64,000 bases of DNA from Protoeuglena noctilucae (Eukaryota; Chlorophyta; Pedinophyceae; Marsupiomonadales; Marsupiomonadaceae): contig OY253670.1 in assembly GCA_958009085.1 (NCBI GenBank), positions 124,001-188,000 of the forward strand. Direction: 5' to 3'. Within the stretch, counting starts at the first letter, position 1. Every line of letters starts with the position of its first letter. The notes under the pieces were generated by a model. It worked only from the letters and a program-made list of their open reading frames with translations, was not told the DNA's origin and made no database searches. This document shows positions 21,138 to 31,500 of this stretch, in pieces. Made by a program: the position numbers and the translations under genes.

Positions 21138-23993
21138 ATGAAGGGTGAGGCGGAGACAAGCGCCGGGGGTCTGGCTAGCACGAGCGGCCAGGCCATGGAG
21201 GAACCGGATCCGTCGCGGCCGAAACAGGTGAGAAGCCGCGATCCCCTTCCAGTAGAGCGATGCAGGGGCTCGCGGGCGCCCTCGCGCGCGCGTGGAACCG
21301 CCTCGCGAGGGCGGGTGGCGCCCCGTGTGCGCTGGGGTGGGTAGCGCCGGCTCTCCGGCCCGCGTTTCACGGATGGCCGCCTCGCCGCGCTGACGCATTG
21401 CTTGGAAGCAGTGGTGACTGCTCGGGTTCCTGGTGTGCCCTAAGATCCCTCCGGATCTCAGGAATGATCCATGCCACCACGTCGCCCCCAGGGCGTCCTG
21501 TGGATGGGCGGCCTCGACGACTGGATGGACGAGGGGTATGTCGCCAACCTCTTCGCACCAGCGTTCCTCGTCCAGTCCGTCAAACTCATGCGGCGCTCCC
21601 GGGGACGGTGGCGATCGTACGCTTTCGTTGACTTTGGGGTGAGGGCCCGGGCCGCGCTGGCCCGACCACGTCGCCCCCTCGACGCGTGCGTGGATGAAAT
21701 GTCGCGATGCCGGCTGGATACGCCGGATGTGCTCCCCTGGCGGCACCTCATCGGGCAGCACGGTGACCTCCCCCTCCGCCGGATCGCGCGTGGCATCGGA
21801 GATCCACGCCCTCCCTTTGCGATACGTCGCAGACCCGTGATGCGGCGGCGGCAGCCCTGCGGGCGTTCGCGGGGCGTGCGATGCCGGGCACCCCACGACG
21901 CATGTTTCGCCTCAACTGGGCCGAGTTCGGCCTCGCCACGGCGCTGGAGAACGAGTACTCGCTCTTCATTGGGGATTTGGACCTTTCCGTAGCGTGAGGG
22001 CGGCGCAGAACGCGCCCGCGGTCGGAATGCTGCCCCAGCATGGTCGCGCTGGCAGGGTGACGTGGCTGTGCCGCCCGCGACGCAGGGACTACCAGCTCTA
22101 GGAGGTCTTTCAGAAAAAGTACACGACCGTTCGGTCAGCCAAGGTCATCGTCGACGGGGCTACCGGCAAGTCGCGGGGCTTTGGCTTCGTGCGTTTCACG
22201 GGCCAAGCAGAGCGCGACGCGGCCGCCCGCGACATGGACGGCGCCGTCATCGGGTCCCGAGCCGTCAGGTGATGCGGACGTCGCGATCCTGCGGTGCGCT
22301 GGCGGGGCTCCCCGCCTGCACCGACCTCCATGCCACGCGCGTCCCTCTCCGCAGGGCCCTCCCGGCCACGTCCGCTCGGGGCCCCAATGCCGGCGCCCCA
22401 GATGTAGAGCCGGAGCCGAGCAATGACATGCGCAACGGTGCGGCCGCGAGTGGCGGGCGCGTGGAGCTAGCCGAGCTCCCTGCGCCACGCCCGCACTTCC
22501 GCCGACCCTTCCCCTCCGCAGTCATTTTCGTGCACAACTTGAACAGCGCCAGGACTACGGACGCCGCCCTCGCGGAGTTCTTCGCCGCCGTGGGCCGAGT
22601 CGAGGCGGCCCGCGTATTCCAGGGACAGGACAGTGGATTTGTGCGCTACACGTCCCAGTACGACGCCGCCCGGGCCATGGAGAGACTCCAGGGCTGTGTG
22701 TTCAACGGAAAGCCCCTGCAGCTCACGAGCGGCCAGCAAGTCCAAGCAGCATACTCTCAGGTGGCGCTGCCAGCAATGCACCGCACTGCATCGCCGGGCC
22801 TCCTCTGCGCCACCTTTGCGGCCGCTCGTGTGCTTGCATGGCGGGGGCGCGACAGCCGGTCACGGAGACCCGAGACACTGCTGCGGGCTGAAGGGCACCT
22901 GTCGCCCCGCGTGCCCCGCAGGCGTTGATGCCGGCAAGCTACCTGCCCCCCGCGGGCCCCTTGCTGGCCGGCATGCGATACGAATCGGAGCAGACCGGCG
23001 GGGGGATGTCGGTCCCCGGGGCCGCGCCAACCAACCCTTCCTCGTGGGACGTGTCTGGCTGGGCTCCCACGACCTACGGTGTGCTGGGGCAGGGGGCACT
23101 GGCGGGGATGACCCTGCCGCAGGTGTTGATTCTCAACCAGGCATACGGCATGACGCCATACCAGCAGCAGATGGTGAGGCGCGCGAGAGGCCTAGGGTCA
23201 GCGTGGGTCGGGGTGGCCGCGTGTGCGGGCGAGAACGTCCTGCGGCTTCCGCGCCCCCGCAGCTCCTGCACGCGGCGGTGATGCCGGACCAGCAGCTCCC
23301 TCTCCTGCCCATGTCGCCCATGTCTCCGGCCATGGCCGCACAGCCCTACGCGCCAGCACAGTACGACGTTGGGGCGTACATGGGGCAGGGTGTGGCGACA
23401 GACCTGTCCGCGGCTGGCCTCGTGCCCCGCCTCGCGCACGGGTACGGCGTCGCAGGTCACGGCACCGTGGCAGCTGCGTCGGTGCCCCGAGGGGCGGGGC
23501 CGCCACGTGTTGTGATGGGGGGCACCTTCGGCGACCTCACCTCAGCGATGCCCGGGTGAGCGATGCAAGCCATGCAGTTGCGCGGCGGTGGACGCGCGCT
23601 TGGTAGACTGCGCTGGCTGCTGTGCCGCGCACGCTCGGCAGCCCGCACCGCCCATCCCGCCCCGCCCTTGCTGCCTACAGCATGATGGCCATGCAGGACC
23701 AGCACCGGCACACCTCCAGCCAGCCCTCGGGGCGAGGTGAGACCGCTCGCCTGCTATTGCACCGGTGGAAGCCCCCGTGACCCCGTGCATGCGACACCCA
23801 TGCGAGACCCTTGCCCCGCCACGCACCCACAGGCGACGCGGCTGTCGCGGAGTTCCTCTCCGGCACCTCCCAGCACAGCCTGGTGCTATCCGGGACTATG
23901 TCGCTCCCCGGGGACCCCCCACCGGACGTCGAGGAGTTGCAGAGGCAGCTCCGAACGCTCTCTATGGACGGGACAGGCGCCTCCCGGCAGTAG
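21138..23993 (+). CDS. RBP45/47-like triple-RRM RNA-binding protein
   Basis: Three RRMs in the arrangement of plant RBP45/47 and yeast Nam8 proteins, which bind U-rich or poly(A) RNA. RRM1: GVLWMGGLDDWMDEGYVANL and YAFVDFG. The linker PGTPRRMFRLNWAEFG is highly characteristic of the family. RRM2: YSLFIGDLDLSVA and VRSAKVIVDGATGKSRGFGF then VRF. RRM3: AVIFVHNLNSARTTDAALAE and GFVRYTSQYDAARAMERLQG. A Met/Pro/Gly-rich C-terminal region follows, ending SMDGTGASRQ and TAG. Exon joins keep phase throughout. In RRM2 helix 1 the best splice (donor GC|GTGAGG near 21995, acceptor CAG near 22085) gives DYQL-TAG-EVFQKKY, an in-frame stop where the family has Gln. An alternative splice from TCC|GTAGCG to CTCTAG|GAG removes the stop but also six residues of the helix. 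See findings. Confidence 0.88.
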
Positions 23994-25789
23994 CCCGCCT
24001 CTGCAGCCTCGCCGGCGCTCCATGGCGCCGCAGATACCCGCGAGGACACCCCCACCCCGCCCATCGGTTCCATGCCTGGGTCGTTCTCGCCAGGCGGCCC
24101 CCGCCCCTTGCGTGCTGGGGTCCGCCTGCGCCCACCCCTCCCGCGGACACTGACAGGTGGCCCCGGCTCCGCTGCTCCGGGCGCCACTCCTCTTCTCGTC
24201 TGTGCGCCGTCGGGACAGCCTGGGCCGTCGCACTCTCTCCCATGCCTTTCCCGCTGCCCGTCACGCTGCCTCCGGGCTCAGGGCTTTGCTGGGACATGCC
24301 GCATGCCACGTGCGCCCCCGCTGGAGGGCGGTGCATGCCTGCCGCCCCCGGCGCCTTCCTCGCCGGCTCGTCTCCTCGCGCTCCTTCGCCACCCCCGCTG
24401 CATGTCGTCCCCCGCCTCCCCAGCATTTGCAGTAACAACACACGGCAGCCGTCGATCTTTTGGCCCATCTTCGCCGGGTCCCACCACCGGGAGGGGCTGC
24501 CTACCATCGCAGGGATTGCCGTGCAAGTGCGTTGCCTAGATGAGAATCTTGTCCAGCGCGGCCCCTCCCCCATTCCTCCGTTCCACGAGCGTAGACCCAT
24601 CTCCTTTGCCTCACCTCCCGACGCCCTCCCAGGCCCGCTGTCGTTTCCTTGCGTGGGAGGGCCGCTTGCCCCTCCGCCGGCCGGCGCTTGGCGCCCCAGC
24701 GGCTCGCGCCTCCGCCTCCGCCCTGCTACCTGGGCGTTGCGAGCGCGGGGCCCTCGCCGCCCCTCGCACGGGACACGCTCCTTTCCCCGCCCCGGCCATC
24801 CATCGCAGATTACCATGCTATGGATGTAATGCGAGGCCTGGCCGAACAACACCCCTCGCGCGCATTTCCAGCGCCCCCCGGCACGCTCGCCAGCATGGAC
24901 AGCCGCACACCCCAGTGGCCGCGCGCCTTTCCGTGGGCCACGTTAGACGTCCTCGGGCCGGCCGGCCCGCTGTCCTGCACCGCTGGCCCTCCCGGACAGC
25001 GTGTTTGGAAGGCGCCTTCTATCGTCGAGGTTTGCCTCTGTGTTTGCTGGGCCCCTCGAGCGCACCCAGGCCCGGCGTATGGGCCGCTGACCTCATGACC
25101 TCGGCCGAGGCTGCCTGGGACTCTTTGCGCCCTCCATTGGTGCTTGACTTGCTGCCCCCGCGGCTTGGCGTGGGGTGACCGCGTCGCCCGTCCGCAGCCG
25201 CGGCAGCGCGTGGCTCTTGTCTCTGCCGTCTCTGCCGCCATCTCTCCTCGTTGCTAGCCCTTGTTCTCGACGCCCCCGCAAGTTGCAGGATGCTTTGCAA
25301 ACAATGACGCGTGGCATGGTTGCGCCAAGTGTTGCCGTGATGCGTGGGCCTGCCTTGCTTCGCCGACGTGCTTGCCCGTCTGCGCCGCCTCCCAGCTCTG
25401 GGGTGGCCCAGTGGATGTGCCTTGTTCCTCGTGTGGTACGGGCAACGCATGGATCCGCCTTTTAGCCCCTGCTGGAGGCTCTCCGTGTTGAAGGACCCCC
25501 CGTTGTCCAGGTCCTGGACGTAACGTGTAACGTGAAAGACGATCCCCCCACCAGCATTCGGGGAGGGCCTCGTCGTCGACCTTGTTGAGTCGTCTCGGAA
25601 AAAGCGCCCTGCTGTGCCTGACCAGGTATGACCCGCTAGCTGGACGTCGTCTCTAGCGCGAGGAAGCTGTCCCGATCCGCTAAATCATTCGTTCTTTCAT
25701 GATTCGTGTGCGTCGGACGATAGCTGTGTGCGCTAGTTCCCTCCTGCCGTCCCGCGGACCCCGCGTCGGTCCGACTTCCAGCTGCGGAG
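23994..25789. other. About 1.8 kb with no recognisable gene
   Basis: GC- and pyrimidine-rich on the plus strand. Long open frames exist in several phases but are compositionally biased (Pro, Arg, Ser, Ala) with no motif I know and no coherent exon chain. It may hold the 3' UTR of the RBP45/47-like gene, a fast-evolving gene, or a non-coding RNA. I cannot choose between these. Confidence 0.4.
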
Positions 25790-26123
25790 CCATGGGTCTC
25801 CTGGCCGCCTTTCTCGGGAAAACCAAGCCGGATGGCACTGATGATGCGAAACGCACGCCGTCGCAAGGCAACACCGGGAAAAGCGACGGCAGCGGCACCA
25901 GGACCGTCGTCTTGCATGGCCAGGACGCCCAGAGGCGACTCGAGAGCTCGGGCCGCTGCAGTATCGCACGATTCAAGGCGCACAAGCTGCAGAACGACGG
26001 GTCCCGCTTCCCCAACCCACGCGCAGGGCGAAGCTGAGCGCCGGGTTTCTGCGCAACGCAGCGCCGTTCGAGGGCACGCGCCGCAAGGGCATCAACAGCG
26101 CCAACGTCGCGAAGAACATGTAA
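25790..26123 (+). CDS. Small unknown protein, frame change unresolved
   Basis: One frame starts at 25790 with MGLLAAFLGKTKPDGTDDAK and runs to CSIARFKAHKLQNDG. A second frame immediately downstream reads AKLSAGFLRNAAPFEGTRRK then GINSANVAKNM and stops with TAA at 26123. Both halves look like protein and would join if about 26 bases (donor GTCCCG, acceptor CGCAG) were removed, which is shorter than any other intron in this window. A sequencing error, a true frameshift, or two unrelated frames are alternatives. The gene is tail-to-tail with serine acetyltransferase. Function unknown. Confidence 0.35.
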
Positions 26124-26206
26124 CGTGAGGCCAGCGAAAGCATGTCAAGGCATCCTAACCGGAATATCTGCAGCCTCGCTCTGTTGTCTACTATCTGTTG
26201 CAAGGC

Positions 26207-28176
26207 TCAGAGGAAGTACTCTGGGGCTCGCGACCCCTCCGCCGACCCCACCGCGACGCCCGCGCCCGTCCCCGCGGCGAGATCGCCGTCTTCGACGCCC
26301 GCAGACCCCGCGGAGGCCGCGATCTCCCCGATGGTGGCAGACGCGGCAAACACGCTCGTCTCCGAGGGCAGGGCGGCCGCCGTGGCTGGTGGCCGAGCGC
26401 CGCTGAGGAGCGCCTGAGAGAGCTAGGAGATGGGACAGAGGTCACAAGCGACCGGGCAGCGACGGGCGGCGAGCGGCAGCCGCGGCAGTTGAAGCGACGC
26501 AAGCGGCACACACGAGCGGCATGCAATGCGCCTCACCTGCTCATAGTCAGTGACGCTCTTGCTGAACCCCAGTACATGCTCCAGATTCTTGTCCCACTGC
26601 TGCATCCGTAAGGCAGGCGAGCCACGCACGGTGCCGACCACTGCGGGGTCACGGCCACAGAACCCAGCCCGTCACATGCCGACACAGCCATAGGCATGGG
26701 TAGTAAGCATCGTCCATGCCGTGCGCTGGTGAAGGTAGTGCTGCCGCAACGCCCCCGCGCTCACCCTGCGCCGGGCTGCCGGCCACCATCTGGTGCGGCA
26801 GCACGGGCTTGAGCACGAGGCTCCCCGCGGCAACCTGTGCGCCCTTCCCGATCTGGATGTTCCCCAGGATGCTCGCGTAAGCCCCGATGAGGACGCCGTC
26901 TCCCACCTTGGGGTGCCTGTCCCCGTGCTCCTTGCCCGTGCCGCCCAGCGTCACACCCTGGGACACACGAAAGTGCCCGGCGCATTACGCCATGCTGCAT
27001 CGCAGCCCATGGCACCGCCGGCGAGGTAGCATGCGCGCACAGCGATACATATTACGCAGAGGCCTTCAAATGAACCTCGTTTTGATTCCCTCCTCGCCTG
27101 GAGCATGCTGCAGAAGTCCCCAATGACGGCCGTCTCCCCAATGACGACGCCCGTGGCGTGGTCCAGCAAGAGGCCCTTGCCGATGCGCGCGGCCGGGTGG
27201 ATGTCGACGGCAAAGACTTCGCTGATGCGGCTCTGGAGTGCGAGGGCCATGAAGCGGCTGCCGCTGTTCCACAGCACGTGGCTGGGGCGGGGAGGGGCAA
27301 AGCGCATGGGTGCGGGGGCACATGGCGAGCACGGGTTACATCTTGTGGCCACTGCGACAGAGCTCGCACCTGATTCGGTGCGCCTGGACGGCGTGGAAGC
27401 CCTTGGAATACAGCAGGCACTGGGAGTAGCCCTGGCACGCGGGGTCGCGCTCGACGGCCGCGACCACGTCCGCCCGGGCCGCCTCGGGGACGCTCTCATC
27501 CTGGCGCAGGACTTCGTAAAACATCTCGAAGAGCTCCGTCGCCAGCAGCGTCACGTCGGCGAGCCTGGGGCACGGGGACGGAAGCGAGTGACGAAGGGGC
27601 TGCGCGCAGGATCGCGCCGGGCTCCGACGCTCATCGCGTACGCAGCTACTGCTGTACCTGTTCGACAGCACGAACGCCAGGGCGCGCTCGAAGTTGTCGT
27701 GGCACAGGATGGACGCGTAGAGGAAGGATGACAGGAGGGGCTCAGAGCTCGCGTCCCTCTCCGCCTCAGCCCGTATCGCCTTCCACACCACATCTCCGTG
27801 CACGCGCTTGCCATCCTTCAGGTCCTTCCGCGCCACCGCGTCCTGGATGGCCTCCTCCAGCTCCAGGCACTCCGGGAAGGCCTGGTAGCTTTGCAGGTAC
27901 GACGGAAAGGCCGAATCCGTGATACGGTCCCCGCTGCAGTGGCGAGGGGGGACGGGGCATCGTCGGAGGGGCGCAGCAGCGGGGAGAGTTGAGGAAGGCT
28001 CGCAGAACGCACCTCTCGTCTCCCACGGACGCGCGCCTACGTGCGAGATAGCCGCGACATCGCTTCTCGAAAGCCCACCACCGAACGCGCCGAGGGGCTG
28101 GCGGCCGGGGGCCCCCCAGGGGTCGGGTACAAAGCTGAGACGGGGAGCCCGCTCGCGTCGCGCCGGTGGCGCACAT
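26207..28176 (-). CDS. Serine O-acetyltransferase, plant type
   Basis: Makes O-acetylserine from serine and acetyl-CoA, the committed step before cysteine synthesis. Exons on the minus strand: up to 28013, 27933-27658, 27564-27370, 27281-27098, 26957-26765, 26640-26537 and 26413-26207. Diagnostic segments: VHGDVVWKAIRAEAERD, LSSFLYASILCHDNFERALA, ALALQSRISEVFAVDIHPAA, LLLDHATGVVIGETAVIGD, GVTLGGTGKEHGDRHPKVGD, GVLIGAYASILGNIQIGKGA and MVAGSPAQVVGTVRG. The left-handed beta-helix hexapeptides are intact, including catalytic His residues in DIHPAA and LDHATG. The intron after CSMLQ has a GC donor (GC at 27097-27096); only it keeps GVTLGG in frame. The C-terminus ends APEYFL, matching the family's tail that docks in O-acetylserine sulfhydrylase, but with Leu where Ile is usual. 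The chosen start (28176) gives an Arg/Pro-rich leader that may be a transit peptide. Confidence 0.92.
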
Positions 28177-28504
28177 GCCGACGGGAAGCCAAGCTATGCT
28201 CGTCGTATCGAGCACGACGCACGACCGGGAGACTCCCAGGTCCGCGGGTCCCTCCGCGGGTCCCGCAGGTGATGTGCTGTGCTGGCGACGGCAGCAAGCA
28301 CCCACGTCACTGACGTATTTGGGAAATGGCCACTCGACCGTGCGCACGGAGCTCGAAATATGCGCAATTGGATTGGGAACGGTAAGCATACATCACGAGC
28401 CGTGCCAGCCGTGGCCGTTGCTGGCACTGGCGGGGCAATTGACGAGGCACAGTCCTCTGCCTTGTATTCACAGCGTTTTTCATCAGTCTGCGACCCCCCA
28501 GCTA

Positions 28505-31500
28505 TCAGCACACGCGCAGGGCGCCCCTGGCTGTGCTGCAAAAGTGCACAAACGCCTTTCGGAACGAGTTTCTGCGCTCGCGGGGGGACGCCAGCGCGGC
28601 GCAAGTCGTCGCGGCGTGCGTCTGCAGGTCCGTGAGGTGCTGGGCGAGCGAGGACGCTGATGCTGACGGAAGTCGGCCGTCCTCCCCACAGAGCCTGCGC
28701 CCACGGCAGGCGTCATGCGCTGCGCTGGGAAGCAGCAGCTCGAGACTGAAGCGCGCGCGCACGCTCGAGTGTGGCAGCCGCACCTGGCGAAGATAGCGCG
28801 CGTGTCGAGTCCCGGCATCTGGAACACCAGCACCAGCACCTCGGCCAGGGCGTCCGCCATGAAGTTGTCCGCGAAAGTGCCCTTGGCGACCGCGGGACCC
28901 ACCAGCTGCACTCCCAAATAGGTCGGCAGGCCCTGCGGATAAGCCCCTAGGAGGTCCCCGAGGCCGCTCTTGCCTTGGGACGACGCGTTGGCGTGCCACT
29001 GCAGCAGAAACGCGATGCCCTGCGCGAGCAGAGAGCCACAGTGCGCTCGCCGCGGCCGGCCGATGAGCGACACCACAGCAGTACGATCGCGCCGCTCGCG
29101 GCGCACTTCCCCCCCGTGCAGGGCAAACCACGGCCTCTCTTCCTCACCTCGAGCGCCGCAGACCCGACCTCCACGCTCCCCTCGGTCGACGCGAACAGCA
29201 GAGTATCGATGAGGACGCGGAAGGAACTGGCCGGCAAGGCAGACACCTGCGCATGGGATCCTCAGGCGCAGGTGTTGCCACGACCGTCACGGGGGCGGGG
29301 ATCAGCAGAATGACAGCAAGTCACAGCTGCACCTGCTGCGGGAAGGACTCGAGTGCGCTGGCAGCCAGCGACGTGTATTCCTCCGCGACTTTGGGGAACC
29401 GCAGCAGCGCGGCATCCACGGTGGAGAGCACGCCCGCGAGGCCCTGCACCACCGCTGGCCCCAGGAACGCCCCGGGAGCGGCCCCCGCATCTGCTCCCTG
29501 CGCAGCACAGCAAGTGAGACGCCCGGGTTTCCATGAAAGCCCAACGCCATGCATTGCGACACCCCCAACACCGTGCAAGCCTCGCCTCTTCCCCCTCGTC
29601 TTCCACGAGGTTCCTGCTCGCCAGATGCCTCAGCATCCGAAGCAGCGACGTGACCTCCTTGGACCGTTCCCTCAGCACCTGCTCCCTATGACCAGTACCC
29701 GCACCGATCTGCGGGACAAATCACGCGGGACCATAAGCAGATAGAGTCACTCGCAACGGTGTTGCCGTTACATCGACAACGCGGAGGACTGCGCATAGCA
29801 GCCCGGACATGCAGCGGCACGCACCCCGTCTGCCCCCGCGTGGGTGCGATACACGTCCACCACGCCCAGCACCCATTGCGCCAGCGTGCGAGCGTCCCCG
29901 TCTGACAGGTACACCACGTGGGCCTCCACGATCAGCGCCGCCAGCTTGAGCAGGCGGGCGCGCAGGACTGCGGGGGGGCAGAGCGGCGTGGTGACCTAAC
30001 AGGCAGCGGCGCAGGCACATGCAGCGTTCAGCATGCCATGTGCCTCGAACAACTCTCCACGCATCCCTGTCTCGGTCAACGCCCGCCGACGCCCACCAAC
30101 GCTCGCCTGTGTTGACTGCGGCGGCCCGCTGCACCTCCAGCAGGACGCCCAGGTGGGGCTGCAGGAGACCCCACAAGCGCTCGTGCATGCTGGGCTCCAT
30201 GCCCTGGCAGAACCCGCACAGCCGCTCCACCATCAAGAGCATCTGGGAACCCCCGCTGCCCTGCACGTCGCCCTCCCCCAGCCGGCGGCCCCCCAGCGCC
30301 GCCAGCCCCGCCCCCACCGGCCCCGCCAGCCCCGCCAGGTACGCCCCCCGGGCCTCCGCCTCCCCCAACCCCGACGCGGCCTGCAGAGCGCAGCACGCCA
30401 GCTTGCGATGCAGTTTCCCCGGCAGGTGCGCGAAGGGCGGCTCGTTCGCCGCAAAGGCCCCCACGAACGCCGCCCACTCCGGCACCCCCGCCAGCGCCCC
30501 GCACGTCCGCGTGTGCCGCGTCAGAGCCGTCATCAGCTTCCCGCACACGATGCCGTGCAGCGTCGACTCCCCTGGGTAATCCGCCAGCAGCTGCCGGGCC
30601 AGTTGGACCGTCGAGGCCAGCACAGCGGGGCCCGAGCCCTGCAGGCGAGCGCAGAGGCGGGACTCGGCTTTTCGGGAGTTTGCAGTACCATCCGTCCTTA
30701 TCCCTTACACTGCAAGCTGACAGTTGGCAGATGGTTGCATGAGCGCCCTCTACAGGATAGCGCCCACCGTCACCTGCGCCCCAAACGCGTCCGCCACCCT
30801 TGCGGGCCTCAATGCCAGCAGGAAGGTGTCGGCCCAGCGGGCGAGCGCGGCCGCCAAAACCTCCATGATGCGCGGGCTCATGCCGGCGGGCCCCAGGCGC
30901 AGCGCCAGGTCCGCCACGCCCAGCAAGGCGCGCGAGAGGTCCACGGCAGGGTCCGGTCGCCCCTCGCGCGCCGCCCTGTCGCACGCCTGCTCGAGCACCA
31001 GGGGCGCGCTGGGCGTCTCGCCCTCCACAGCGTCTGCCAGCACCCCCGCCGCCACCTGCACCAGCGCGCACAGCTGCTCCAGCGCCACCACATGCGCCGC
31101 GGACCCGGGGTCCCCCGCGCGCACCGCCTCGGCCACCGCCCCCAGCCGCCCGGCCAGGAACGGCGCCGTGGTCAGCATGGCCACCCGCCCCAGCACCGCC
31201 AGCGCGTCTCCCCGGGCCTCCTGCGACCCCACCGCGTCGCCCTCGGCGTCGTGGTCGTCCTCGTCGTCAAACGCCTCCTGCGCACCCAGCGCCGCCTGCA
31301 GCCACGAAGTTCTGCCAGGATTGGATCAATCGTTACGTCAATCTCACACCCTCGCATGCAGCATGCAGTCCATGATGTGGTCCATGACATGAAATAAGAG
31401 CCACAAAGCATTTCTCTCTTGCCTTCTGGTCGACCAGCGTGCAGAAGACCTCCCCCGCCGCCTCCGTGAGGGCCGTGGGTGCCCCGCCGTCCGTGCCCTG

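Noticed and set aside
22085-23993. TAG reassigned to glutamine in this genome
   Set aside because: One TAG falls on a conserved Gln, but TAG ends the epsilon-tubulin, kinase (40083) and RBP45/47-like frames at sensible C-termini, so a code change is not supported.
30033-31397. 454-codon plus-strand open frame
   Set aside because: It is antisense to exportin-4 exons, and its His/Arg/Pro-rich sequence is the complement of an Ala/Leu-rich helical protein.
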